This document shows, piece by piece, positions 46,061 to 57,179 of a DNA stretch of 64,000 nt. Origin of the DNA: Triatoma infestans (Eukaryota > Arthropoda > Insecta > Hemiptera > Reduviidae); NCBI GenBank assembly GCA_011037195.1, contig JAAEAF010000379.1, positions 186,001 to 250,000 of the forward strand, given 5' to 3'. Made by a program: the position numbers and the translations under genes. Under the pieces are notes generated by a model that was not told where the DNA came from, did not search any database, and saw only the letters and a list, made by a program, of their open reading frames with translations. How positions within the stretch are numbered: the first letter of the stretch is position 1; each line of letters opens with the position of its first letter.

Positions 46061-46420
46061 ATTAAAGATTAACTTCAATTATCTTCAGCTATGGCTTTAT
46101 GCTAATGCCACAAAAAAGAAAAAGAAAAAATACAACACGACCAAAACAACATTCGCCATTGCTACCATAGCTAGACTGATCGACAAAGTGGACTTACATC
46201 ATACATCGATACATATATATCAATTCTCAGAAATAAAATGAAAGTACAACTTTTACAATGTCCAACAATTCTTGTACAAACATACTTTACAATTGACATA
46301 TTTGAATACGTATCAATAAGCATTTATGTGTGAAAATGTACAAAGTTTAAAAGAAAACTTATGGAGCCATTAATAATAATAACATTCAGTAGTCACATAA
46401 AGTTAGAGTTTGATGGAAAC
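46061..46420. other. No gene recognised
   Basis: AT-rich; may include the 3' UTR of element D. Confidence 0.4.
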
Positions 46421-46545
46421 CTTAGTTTGAGATATGGTGGTAGTACTTAGTTTGAGATATGGTGGTGGTACTTAGTTTGAGATATGGTGGTGGTACTTAG
46501 TTTGAGATATGGTGGTGGTACTTAGTTTGAGATATGATGGTGGTA
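46421..46545. repeat. 25-bp minisatellite grown out of repeat X
   Basis: Five units starting CTTAGTTTGAGATATGGTGG at 46421, 46446, 46471, 46496 and 46521, plus a part unit. The unit ends GGTGGTA and the last one runs into CTTAAACGGAATATCAACTT. That is the 'GGTGATACCTAAACGGAAT' module of repeat X, so the array expanded from that point. Confidence 0.9.
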
Positions 46546-46745
46546 CTTAAACGGAATATCAACTTTGAGCTTACTGCGATTTTTCGGTTTTGAGATGTTT
46601 TGTTCCCAATCACACACCATATTATTCACCATTCGCCAAAAAACATTTTTTTTCGAACTCAGATGGCCGAATAAAAACATGTATTTCCAGTGAAAACTCA
46701 ATTTCCAATGAAATTCCAATACTTCCTCTTAACAGTGAGAGAGGT
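46546..46745 (+). repeat. Repeat X, second half without CA run
   Basis: 'AAACGGAATATCAACTTTGA', 'GCGATTTTTCGGTTTTGAGA', CACACACC, 'TCGAACTCAGATGGCC', 'ATGTATTTCCAGTGAAAACT' and 'CCTCTTAACAGTGAGAGAGG' in order. Confidence 0.8.
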
Positions 46746-47639
46746 TCAGCAACGAGTGGCTGTGAACTATTTATCGAATTACAAAGTTCAATACACTTAT
46801 TTAAAGATACGCTTATTAAGTTTACCAGCAAGGCAAATATAGTTATTCCTAGTTTAATAAGTTAGACGACGTAAAATTTCTTAAGCCAACTAAAACAAAA
46901 TAGTTTTCTTAACTGATATACATAAAGTATACTTAATGTAGTAAAGTGGCGTATCTAAATAAAACAAGATACATAGATAGTTCTCAACTAATAAACATAA
47001 AGCTAACACTTGGAACTAAATTATATATTTCATTACCTGATTAGCACAAGTTAAGCATAAAATCAACCTTCTGTTCAGCATAAACGTCCCTTTAGTTCGA
47101 TAAATTAGTTAAAAATCAGTCTCCAGTTACATTTGCTCGTCCCAATTCCGTTTCCTTTCTCCGCCGCCCTTTAACCATATGTCTCACCTGTTTACAGCAT
47201 CCGCCCAATATTGCTTTATCTTTATGCTATTGTACATTATTAGTTTTTAATAAGTTCTAATCTTGGCCACAGACACGCCTAACTCTCTTTCTCTCCTTTG
47301 TTTGGTTAATGCTGTAGTCATGGAAACCGGTTTTTTGTTTTGCAGTCGTATTTATGTTAATACAGTCTATTTTTTTAAATATTGAGATGACTGTCCTATA
47401 TATATGATATTTTGACTGCATGATATTTTGCAATACTTTAAAGCTTGAGCGTCAGCGCAGAGAAGACAAATTAATTGACCTTGGCAATCGTTTTTAACGT
47501 TATTATACTCGTATTTATTACAATTTGATATTTTCTGATGAATATGTGATAAGAAGATAAAAATTGACCACATCACTTTAATTCTTGAATTAAGAAATTT
47601 TATATGAATTGATGAATGACTTCTATTATCAAGCTTCTA
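46746..47639. other. No gene recognised
   Basis: AT-rich; no coding or repeat signal apart from short frames. Confidence 0.45.
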
Positions 47640-47779
47640 ATGTGTCGCTTATTATTTTCTGAAATGAATTTAGATATAAAATATTCTTATTAATTCCTAA
47701 TTCTGGGTTTTGATTTTCAATTATTTGGCAAACATTGTTTACATCAATTTCTAAATATCACTCGCTATAATTAATATCT

Positions 47780-48110
47780 TTACTTGGGCTGCCTTTAGCA
47801 CATTGCCACCATGTTCCTAGATATTTTATTGCATAAAATATCTCTTTCCTTTTCATAAAATGATTCTATTATTGCATTAGCTTTCAATTTTCCTACTTAT
47901 TTCAATAATTTTTGATATTCCGATTTGTAATTTCGTTGGATTTATAACCTCTTTGCATTTTATCCTAACATTAGTATTTTTATCATTTTTTGAAGATATT
48001 ATAGCTTTAAATATCGTGTACCACTGTTTTTAACAGCTGAAGGTTCTTGCTTTAATACTTCACTAAATGATAAGGTATGTTCTGACATACAGCTAAGATG
48101 TTCTTTTGTT
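47780..48110 (-). pseudogene. Possible ORF1 (gag-like) remnant of an I/R1-type element
   Basis: The minus-strand reading has short blocks 'LSFSEVLKQEPSAVKNS', 'NVRIKCKEVINPTKLQIGI' and 'KANAIIESFYEKERDILCN' in shifting frames. 'K..V.PTKLQIGI......' followed by 'G.II....KEE...' resembles the domain before the zinc knuckles in ORF1 of these retrotransposons. No knuckle is visible. Spacing and order are right, but the match is weak. Confidence 0.35.
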
Positions 48111-48624
48111 ATTCTTAAAACTTCTGTTCAATTTTCAATTTTCTGTTTCTATTCATCCTCTGTTAATCTATTAAACTCATTTAATGAAGAAACCGAATCC
48201 AGTATACATTATCGTAAGTCATTAAAACTAGACTAGATCGTAGACTCTTAGTTTGAGTCTAGCTAGCCGTAATGTATGTAGGCGGATTTTGAATTCTCCC
48301 CTTCGTGGTAAATTTGAATATGATTTGTAACATGGTGGATAACGTAACAGTTGGGCGTATTGCCATATAACTTTTTGTTTTATGAAAATGTGCTGCCTGC
48401 AATCATTAACAATGTGTGTGAATTATTGTTAAGTTTTTTTATTTTATTTCTCCTGCACATAGCAATGTGTTCGGACACATTAGTGTGTTCTGATTATTGC
48501 TTTTAGTTCTGTTGAGTGTATGTAGGCACTGTGGCCTGAAGACTCTTTTTATATTTTGTAAATATGGACATTACATAATTTGTAAATAAATTATTCAATT
48601 TATGAATAAAATGTCTTCCGTCAA
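48111..48624. other. No gene recognised
   Basis: AT-rich; contains TGTGTTCGGACACATTAGTG near 48466 (a small palindrome) and several AATAAA words near 48590, compatible with a decayed 3' UTR. Confidence 0.35.
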
Positions 48625-48735
48625 TCTCAAGAGTGACCATTTTTTCGCGATTTTCTCTAAAATGGCTTCAAAACTTTCTTTACGGAGTACTTAATTAAAA
48701 GCTTATCATTGTATTTGAAACATTTTTCCATATTC
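48625..48735 (-). repeat. Repeat X scrap
   Basis: 'GCGATTTTCTCTAAAATGGC' followed by TTGAAACATTTTTCC matches the reverse of the central module. Only about 110 bases remain. Confidence 0.55.
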
Positions 48736-51247
48736 AAATATTAGCTTTTCTATGTGCCAAAACTCTCGCTACAGCTATTTTTACATTATGGGTAATTAAA
48801 TTTTTAGCCCAGGTTTGAAAAAAATGAATTTTAATTGCATTAAGAGGAAGCCGAGTTCGTGTTATCACCAGACTTTTTTAACTTGTTTTTTGAGTTTTCT
48901 ATTTTTTTTAACTAAACTTGAATGGCAAAGCATTAAATGAAACTGAAGGAGGGAAAAACCGGAAATTAATTAAATTAAGAATAAGAGAATTATTACAACA
49001 ACGAGAAAGAGAAAGAGAGCAAGCTAGCCTGGGTCCTTTTTAAGATTGGCAGTGGGCGAGAGTTTGACTTTTAATTTAGTAAACTGGGGGAAGCTTTGGC
49101 AAGGAGTGTAGAGAGGGAATATCCTGCTATCGAGCAGCCATGAAGATCGCTGGCTATCCATGCTATGGCGGAGAACTCTAATATCGTTCCATCAAGCTGT
49201 CCCATCTCGAGAGCAGAGCATTGTGGAAGGAGAGAACTGGCCTAAAATTCAGCCCAACTTCTTTCAATGCCAATAAACTGTTCCCTCACACTCTCTCGGC
49301 TTAGGATAACTGAAAAAGCTTGTTGAAATTCCTGGGAAGTAATCAAGCGGATTTCTTCTTCATCAATAAACAAACTGGATTGACTTCTGTGTTGTATGTG
49401 TTTGGGATAATTATATTGAATAAAGACTTCCGATCGTAAAAAATAATCAAAGATTTGAAGGAAGGTGTAGAAGGACCAGTGGAATTCAATATCGTCCTAA
49501 AGTGACAACTGGTTTCAATTTGGCCTTTTAATAGTCTGCGGCTTTCACATAGAAGGGAACAAGTTTGTATTATGCTAAAACACAGTGTTTTTCAGATGTA
49601 AACTGGAACAAGCAGTGAAGCACCACCATCACCAAAATTCATTAGGATTCGTTTAATTGTTTTTATTCACCGCTTGGCTGAGTCACATTTTCGACAGAGA
49701 TTTGTTATATTTAAATACAAAAATGTGGTGTGACTCGCAATATTTTCCCTGACTGCAATTATTACAATTCCAGTGGACAAATTTACTTCAAACTTGGAAT
49801 TTTTATTAAACTATTAGTTGGCCCCGTCATTATTGTAAAGTGGTGGGGAAGTCTGTTGTCTTTCGGACATAACAAGTTACCTGGATGTGATCACATTGTA
49901 TGACCTTCTGTTAGCACTTAGTAAAGCTTAACGGCAATTTAGATTCATTTAGGGGAAATGCACTGCGACCTAAAAGATCTATTGTGCCCCGGAACCCCTT
50001 TACAGTGCATGCCGGCCTCCGGACAGTGTTGTCTGTATCGAGACACCGGACAGAGAGCTGAAGAGAAAAATCTAAGAACAGTACTGCTGCACTCGAATCC
50101 GCGACATCTGCGTGGGATTCCAGCGCGCCAACACAGAGCTAATCCCTTCCACTAGCGGCACTTTTAATGTCAAGCCTAGCTCACAGGAAATTAAGAGAAA
50201 ATTCCAAATTTTTCAGGATCTTGTTCTGTAAATTCTTACTTCTAATTAACCGATTTTTTTTCTAAGTGGGGATTCTAACGATGGATTTAAACTTGTTTTA
50301 TTAAGGGGGTTGGGGTAGCGTGCGCTGTAACCAAATCAGGCTTCTTTAATGGAGGTGAAACTTCCCATCCAAGTCTATTTCTGTTGGAAATCCTAAAATT
50401 CAGCAAAGTTTTAAGGGAGATATTTTCTCCTCCGCCTGGTAGGGATTGCAGGCCTCTAGACTTTGTGAGGATGGTTGTATTGGGTGGTAGCTCCATTGGG
50501 AGTCTCCCACATCTTCCCACTCAATTTTCATATGCTGTCCCTTTTCCATAGCTTTCAGGTGCCCGCTGGGTCTATAATACTCCTATGCCTAAACTTTCAG
50601 CATGTAGAACACTGTTTTGTTTTCCTAGATTGATGCATTCCTTAAAACTTTTTACCAGAATGATATTAGCCTGGCTAAGTTCAAAGTCTTGAACCCCAAT
50701 ATTCAGTTCAACTCTCTTGAATGAGCTCCAGTATTGCTCCAGTTCTTTGAATAGGAATTACTGAGTGCCATTAAAGCATCCTCTCGAGAATGGTTTGGCA
50801 AATTTAATGACCTGGACAGAAACAATCTACTAAACCGAATCAAATCTACTATTTAAGTGGCCATGGCAAATTGGCGTAGAAAACTTATAATATTCTTTGT
50901 AGCCCATTCTTTGTACTAAAGTGATACTGTAGAAGAAAATTTAACTTAACTTGTGGCTCCTCCCACAATTTTGGGAGAGGAATACTCAAAACAAAAGTGC
51001 ATTCCAAGTTAAAATAGGTGAGATGTGTTTGAACACTTAGTAAGGGACATTGAGAGCACATTCTTGAGAATGTCACGCCAAATGAAAGAAAAAATAAATT
51101 CTGTAAAGTTGAAAAAATTTTTACCGCAAGTTTGTTCCTCTTTTGACACCAGTAAGAGAAAGTTCAAATATTGAACAAAATTCTCACTTATTTTTAGAAT
51201 CACTAATACTTAAAATCTCCAATTAATCGGAAATTGAAATGCTTTAT
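48736..51247. other. No gene recognised; short dispersed repeat at about 49955-49995
   Basis: GC-richer islands at 49050-49260 and 49950-50160 show no protein motif. CACTGCGACC...GATCTATTGTG (49960-49987) recurs at about 3020-3055. A 77-codon minus frame (50287-50520) has no recognisable domain. Confidence 0.35.
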
Positions 51248-52330
51248 CAATTTTTTTTTTTGGAATTCACAATCTATATAAATAAATATAATAAGTGAAC
51301 AGGATGATGATGTGTGATGATGAATGACGTGATTAGCTGGAGGAGAGAAGCTACCCCGGCGGTAACACTCTCACAGGAGTTACTTCCTATTGCTGGAGGT
51401 GATCATGGGGTCAACAGCGGCTCAGTCGACGGGGTGGATTATCTGGTATAGTTGTGGAAGCGAGATTTTGAACAAGAGGATTAGAGTTGGCAAGAGAGTC
51501 ATAGAATTTTTTATATTTAGTTTTGACAGCTTCAGATACATATGGGATTTTGAAATCACTGTGGAGGGTGGAATTAGAGACATAGAATGGACCATCTGTT
51601 ATCTGACGGAGTATTTTTGACTGAAGACTGAATTTTCTGGGAATTTGAGCGCTTGGTTGAACCCCACAGTTCAAGTCCATAAGTCCACATCGGTTTGAGT
51701 ATACAGTTGTATATCAGTCGTTTATGCTCGAGAGCTATTTCGATCGTCTTCCTATTAGTCTGAGTAGTGTCTTATTCCGTTGGCTATGTTCCACTTTTTA
51801 GTTTTGTATGTGGATTCCATGTTAGTCTTTTGTCGATGTACATCCCAAGGTAGCGAACTAAGTTTCTAGGAGAGAGTGGTATTGAGTTGAAGGTTACTGA
51901 AGGAAGGAGGCACGACGCAGAGTAAAGGTGATTTGTTGATTTTTGTGGGTTGAGTTTAATCCGCCATTTTTTGGCCCAAGATTCTATTTTATTTTAATGA
52001 TTCTGTAAGAGAGTGGAGGCAGTTATGGGAACAGAGCTGGATGCAAGGATGGCGGTGTCATCAGCGTAAGTGCAAAGAAGAGTGTTTGTACAGGTTGGTA
52101 GATCTGAAGTGAATACAGAAGCGGGCCAAGTATGCTGCCGTGAGGAACTCCGGCGCCGGCCAGCGAGTAGTCAGAGGTAGCAGATCCGCAATTAATCTGA
52201 AAGTAGCAGTCAGATAAATGAGACTTGATGAGTAAGTAATAGGTTGATGGTAGGCATTTTTTTAGCTTCCACAGTAATCCTGGATGCCATACCCGATCGA
52301 AGGCTTGAGCCACATCGAGGAAGGCCCCAC
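51248..52330 (-). pseudogene. Jockey-type element copy 3, RT palm to 3' end
   Basis: 52023-52313 has 'AQAFDRVWHPGLLWKLKKCL' (motif A) and 'GVPHGSILGPLLYSL' (motif B with Q changed to H). The YADD equivalent is legible at about 52055-52065 in another frame. 51411-51680 has 'IPRKFSLQSKILRQITDGPF', 'YVSNSTLHSDFKIPYVSE' and 'NPLVQNLASTTIPDNPPRRL', which end Jockey ORF2. The plus-strand T run at about 51251-51261 is its poly(A) tail. Same family as the copy at 18.4-20.5 kb, different lineage. Confidence 0.88.
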
Positions 52331-52959
52331 AGCAGTACTGTGCTTTATCAAACTAGAGATGTTTTCTCTTTAATTTTTCTAAACCAGCTGTCTAAATTCT
52401 ATTGGGTAATTATAGATTAAGTTTAAATAATTACAGTTGTGAAACTTGTTTGTAAACAATATAATTCATTACTGGCAGAGACAGTACGCTTAATTAATAT
52501 TTATTGTTTCTATATTTGAGAAATTTGTTCAATGTCAGAATATTTAGTTCGGAGCTGACTACAAAGGCTGTAAAATTACCTAATTATTTACAACCGCAAT
52601 TATTTTATTTTATGAAGATCATCCAAGAACATTTTTAATTACTAATCAGTTATAATTAATAATTGAGCAAACAACATAGAAATTAGTAATTATAATCATA
52701 TATTGTAAAGTTTTGTTTACTAAAGTAAAACTAAACCAATTGCGCAATCTCCTGTGAAGGGTCAAGGCCTGTCTGACTATAGTGACTTTGGTTGGGTGGC
52801 AGCACGTCTTTTCCTCATTCTCTGTGTTATTAGAGTTCGCTAATAACTGCAGATCCTTACTTTTATTCAGGATAATGATTTATCATTCAATGGAAATAAA
52901 TTCTGGTAGCAACCCAAGGTAGGAGCAGTAGCGATTAAATCTCCACTAGAGGAGATTAT
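52331..52959. other. No gene recognised
   Basis: AT-rich with a GC-richer patch near 52750-52860. No motif. Confidence 0.45.
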
Positions 52960-53398
52960 ACTTTTTAGCAAAAACGCACTTCCGGTGATGTGATTTTCTT
53001 CAAATTCGGAATTTCAACAACATATATGTAGTTCTAATTAATATTATTTAGATTATAGAATTGTGTAATAAACTGAAATAGCACTTTAGAGTAAACATAA
53101 CCCCACCCCTCCACTAAAAAGTGCCCTTAAATGAATTTTTCCGGAGAAAAGTTTCAAATGAAAGTTATAGTTCTTTGTATGAGTAGTTGATATGTTAAGT
53201 TAAAAAAAAATTGTTGGAGCCATTTTTGAGAAAATCGCATGAAGTGAAAAAAAAAATTGATGAAAAAAAGTGATACTTCCGGTTAAGTAATTTTGACAGA
53301 TAAGTTACTGTCGGATCCCATAGTGATACCTAAACGGAATTCCAAGTTCGAAGTTTCTGCGATTTCTCGTTTTTGAGCTATGCTTCACATCCATACAT

Positions 53399-53440
<42 letters not shown>

Positions 53441-53589
53441 ACACACATACACACACACAGAGATCTTTTTTAAAAACGGCTTTTTTGAACTCAGGGTGTC
53501 TCAAAACGTGTATTTCTGGTGAAAACTCGATACCGAAAATTTGCTAAGGTTACCATACTTCCTCTTACTAGGAGTAAGAGAAAGTAAAA
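52960..53589 (+). repeat. Repeat X, most complete copy
   Basis: About 630 bp, the reference copy for the family. Modules in order: CACTTCCGGTG, 'TTTTCTTCAAATTCGGAATT', TAATTAATATTATTTAGATT, 'CATAACCCCACCCCTCC', 'GTTGGAGCCATTTTTGAGAA', 'ACTTCCGGTTAAGTAATTTT', 'CTGTCGGATCCCATAGTGAT', 'ACCTAAACGGAATTCCAAGT', 'CGTTTTTGAGCTATGCTTCA', (CA)n at 53401-53458, GGGTGTCTCAAAACGTGTAT, 'GGTGAAAACTCGATACCGAA'. It ends with CTCTTACT-AGG-AGTAAGAG, an 8-bp hairpin, then AAAGTAAAA. No coding capacity. No clear target duplication. Confidence 0.93.
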
Positions 53590-54060
53590 TAAAAAATAAG
53601 TGCAGAAAGGTCACAACTTCCGGTCAACCTACTTTCATCAAACTCTGAATTTTAGCAAGATTTAATTCTTATTAAAATTATATAATGATAAAACCATTCC
53701 CTTGGCAAAAAAGTTGCATGTTAGTCTTTGCAGGGAAGTCTTCAGTTGTACGTACAGTCCTCTTCTCTGAAACTTTGCCTCTCCAGCTCCAATTCATTTT
53801 TCCAAAAAATGTTTCTAATGAATGAAATAGACCTTTTTGTGTAATTTGCAAATTAAAAAAAAAAAAAATCGTCAGGTCGTTTTTCGCGGAAATTGACTGA
53901 AAAATAAAACGGAATTTCAAGTTTGAAATTTCTCGATTTTTTTTTTCATTTTTGAGCATTTTCTAAAAACCACTTTTCCGTACTCAAGGGAGCTCAACAA
54001 ATCTATTTCCTGTGAAAATCGAATTTCGAAAATTCCACGCAATTGCCCTGATAAAAGAAA
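53590..54060 (+). repeat. Repeat X, tandem second copy
   Basis: Follows the previous copy directly: 'CACAACTTCCGGTCAACCTA', TTCATCAAACTCTGAATTTT, 'ATAAAACGGAATTTCAAGTT', 'CATTTTTGAGCATTTTCTAA' (the CA run is lost) and 'CAAATCTATTTCCTGTGAAA'. An unrelated piece at 53700-53790 splits it. Confidence 0.75.
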
Positions 54061-54084
54061 ACCTACGTTAAGCATTCATGTTAA

Positions 54085-54245
54085 CATCCTCGCCAATAAA
54101 TACTTTCATACTGCGAAAAAAACCATTCACGCTAATAAATACTTTCTCGCTAATAAATACATTCAAACTAATGAAACACATACACGCTTATAAATACATT
54201 TTTGCCAATAAATACATTCATGCTAATGATTCATTCATACTACGC
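54085..54245. repeat. Degenerate ~17-bp tandem array
   Basis: About eight variants of GCTAATAAATACATTCA with indels. It lies just 3' (minus sense) of a non-LTR ORF, so it may be that element's repetitive 3' tail. Confidence 0.75.
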
Positions 54246-54253
54246 ATTCACGC

Positions 54254-54336
54254 AAGGGGAAAGTACTCGATATTCCTTTCCCCTTTATAATAAATAAACT
54301 AACCTAATTGGGTGAAGTACTCGATATTCCTTCACC
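54254..54336. other. Two hairpins with the same loop and different stems
   Basis: Hairpin 1: GGGGAAAG (54256-54263), loop TACTCGATATTC, CTTTCCCC (54276-54283); two flanking A-T pairs extend it. Hairpin 2: GGTGAAG (54311-54317), the identical 12-base loop, CTTCACC (54330-54336). The stems differ but both pair perfectly. They lie in the presumed 3' UTR of the minus-strand non-LTR fragment next door. Confidence 0.75.
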
Positions 54337-54362
54337 AAGATTCACCTAACTCAAGTACTAAC

Positions 54363-54695
54363 CTAAATTTTGCTATAGATATTTATAAAATAAACAAATA
54401 GCCTACTTATATAAGGAGAACCCTCTTGTAGAATAGCACGCTTGTCATGTGGCAGGCCTGCTGTTTCTCTCAGTATACGCAGAGCCTGACACCCTTCCAA
54501 TACGTGAGCCACTGTTAGCCTTTCTCGGCATCGAGGGCACTTCGGTCTTCTTTCACCAATAAGGAGATGCCCATAGGTCACACGTGTATGACTAATCCTA
54601 AGCCTCGTCAGAATTACTGATTCATGCCGCGGGTAATCCTTGACTACAGCATTTTTCACACATTGTTCTTCTTTCTCTAAATTTCTTACAAGCAA
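54363..54695 (-). pseudogene. Element F, non-LTR ORF2 C-terminus
   Basis: A 110-codon frame: 'ESVILTRLRISHTRVTYGHL', then 'CPRCRERLTVAHVLEGC', the CCHC knuckle that ends I/R1-type ORF2 proteins, then ISRLFVYFINIYSKI before the stop. All metal ligands are present and this last stretch is undamaged. The upstream RT is absent because the copy is 5'-truncated at about 54700. It is distinct in sequence from elements C and D. Confidence 0.75.
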
Positions 54696-54699
54696 GGAG

Positions 54700-55372
54700 G
54701 GAATTTAAAACGAGAAGAAATAAAAACTAATTCTATCTAAATTAAATATCCCTGAAAATGGTTATTTATAATTAAAACAATAATTACTTGGATTTAAAAT
54801 TTATTTATAATCATGAAACAAATTTTATTAAATAAGCGGTCGAAGTTTATAAAACGAAAACAATCATTTGCAATGTCTAAAACATATTATATAATGATGG
54901 TAGTAGTATATTGTTGTATATTAAATTGTACGTAATGTGATATTTTAGTTCATTTTATAATTATTATTACCTTAATATAAATAACCTTTGGGTCAGTTTG
55001 TTTATGTAGCGGTGCTTATTATTCCGACTGCATTTGCCCAAACTAAATGAAATTTTGTACAATAGCTTTTATGGCGTAACGGACTGTGTATGAAGCTGTT
55101 TATTTCACCGTACAAATTGTCTCGCCATATTTGCTGAAAAAGTAAATCGAAATACTGTAAATATCTATTTTTGTTGTTGCTTTTAGAAGAAATATTTTAT
55201 AATGAAATCGATTCTAAAATGCAACCATTTTGTTGTATAGAATATATGTATATTATTGGGGGGGGGGGGGAGGTACTCCACCATAATAAACTTTATTCGA
55301 GCTAAAATTTATTGTTTCTATTATTTTTAATTTCTCTCTAATTATTATTATTATTTACAATATAAAAGTATT
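54700..55372. other. No gene recognised; G run at 55258-55270
   Basis: AT-rich. A homopolymer of about 13 G stands out at 55258-55270. Confidence 0.5.
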
Positions 55373-55500
55373 TGTTGACCGTTGATGAATTATGTTATGA
55401 AAAAATTTGGTGAGGATCGGTCAAGAAAGAAACATTCAACTATGCCAACATTTCGACAGAGTTTTCTGTCTTTATCAAGGCTTTAATACATACACAGCCG
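55373..55500. repeat. Single arm of the 60-kb foldback family
   Basis: 'TTGACCGTTGATGAATTATG', 'TTGGTGAGGATCGGTCAAGA', 'CATTCAACTATGCCAACATT' and 'TCTGTCTTTATCAAGGCTTT' are nearly the same as 60010-60120. On the minus strand it has CUUGAUAAA, a GACAG...CUGUC stem and GAAA. Confidence 0.8.
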
Positions 55501-55774
55501 TGAAGATGTGGAGAAAGAATTTTTAAAACATATACATTTGTTAGAAACATAAAAAAGAAAATTAAAAGTTACTAGTTACTTGACTCAAATCATCTACAGA
55601 AAAAAATGGTTTTCATTTCATTTATTTATTTTTTTATTTCTTATTACTATTAAAACACTATTATTTATTTTTTGTAGCAGCAAAAGCTATGGTCATTAGC
55701 ATCCCACGAACCTTTTTATTCTCAAGCCGCTTTCTGTCTATATAGCATTTCACTCTATATAGCAAAGGTTCTAC

Positions 55775-56340
55775 TGTTTTTTACTTTCTCTTATATTGCG
55801 ATCTTCCTAGATTTTCGAAATTGAGTTTTCACCGGAAATATATGTTTTGAGATCCCATGAAAGCGAGAAAATGGTTTTAGCGAACGGTCACTGTATGGTG
55901 TGTGTGGGTTTTTTAAAAGATTATCTCAAAAACGAAAAGTCATAGGAAGTTCACACTTGCTACTACCACCGCATCTGACACCAAGTCTTTGGGAAAAATC
56001 CATTAATCGGAGGTGCGACTTTACTGAATTTTTTTTTTCAATTTTGTTCGTGATTTTTTTCAAAAATCGTGCTAACGATTTTCATTAAACTTCGTATACT
56101 ATCTACACGCATAATTACCTATTACTTTTATCAGAAACATATTCCCGGGATAAATTGATTTTGGGGGTTCTGGGGGGAACAGTGATGTTAAGAATCCCCT
56201 TGAATGTACCACTTCAGTATAATATATGACTTTATTACCTAAATAATATTAATATAAATTAGAAGCATTGATAATATTCCAAATTAAGAAAACCTAATAA
56301 TCGAAAGTGCTGAAAGTAGGTTTTCAGATTTTTGTGATTT
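55775..56340 (-). repeat. Repeat X, nearly full minus-strand copy
   Basis: 'TTTTTACTTTCTCTTATATT', 'GATTTTCGAAATTGAGTTTT', 'CACCGGAAATATATGTTTTG', a GT run (55897-55907), 'TCTCAAAAACGAAAAGTCAT', 'GCTAACGATTTTCATTAAAC' and 'ACCTAAATAATATTAATATA' in reverse order. Confidence 0.85.
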
Positions 56341-57036
56341 GATTGTTACACTTTTATGATTTTAATTTTCTTGCTTTCTCATTGGGTATTGATGATATGT
56401 ATGGAACTAATTGTCTCCCAACTAGTAATTTTTTGGAGATAACTTGAATAAAGAAAATGTAATGGCTGGATTTACTTCAATTAATTAATAATTAAAACTT
56501 ATGTTTTTATTGTAATATAATGATAAATACTAAACAATGTCCGCTTTCTTATTGATCATACTCCACCGGAGCTTTTTTATTGATCACCATCATTGAATGT
56601 AAAAAGTAAATGCAGGTAAATTAAAACTGAAGGAGACTGCCACTCAGTTTCGAACTGGTGTTACCTGCTCTGCTATTTGACAGTTTGACAAGGCACTTCA
56701 CTAAATTAAGTATGAAGCTTTCTTTTCAATATGAGTTGAATTAAATTACTAAAGTAAACTAATTAAAAGTTAATATCAAGGAAAAATGGATATAGATTAA
56801 GAAAGTTTAATTGATATTGTTGAAGGGCAATGTTTAATGAAGTTATTCAAGAAATATTACAAGTTTTCATAGACAAATAAGACTCAAAGCGAGTTGAGAA
56901 AATGGATGTTAAAATGAAGGGTAAATAAAAAGTCGAAGTTGTAATTTATTAAAATAATATTTACGTAAAATATATTTTATTTGCACTTTTTATTTTATTG
57001 AGTTTTATGTGACTGACGGCCGACTGTTAGCAAGCA
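56341..57036. other. No gene recognised
   Basis: AT-rich without coding or repeat signal. Confidence 0.5.
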
Positions 57037-57175
57037 TTGGACCGTGTATTTCGGATATCGAGTTTTCACCGGAAACATTCAAAAAGTTTTTTAGCAATAA
57101 ATTGCTCTGAGTGTCTATCTGTCTGTGTGTATAAGAGAGCATATTTCAAACAGGAAAAATCTTGTTCAACTATGA
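57037..57175 (-). repeat. Repeat X end module
   Basis: 'CGGATATCGAGTTTTCACCG', a GTCTGTGTGT run and 'CATATTTCAAACAGGAAAAA' mark a short minus-strand copy. Confidence 0.65.
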
Positions 57176-57179
57176 ATGT

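Noticed and set aside
49950..50160. 65-codon open frame with Cys pairs (49958-50155)
   Set aside because: The short frame lies in a GC-richer repeat island that has a relative at 3.0 kb. No zinc-binding pattern or splice sites are convincing.
53560..53590. Helitron 3' end (hairpin near terminus)
   Set aside because: The terminal hairpin of repeat X is followed by AAAGTAAA, not CTRR-T, and no Rep/helicase sequence is in the window.
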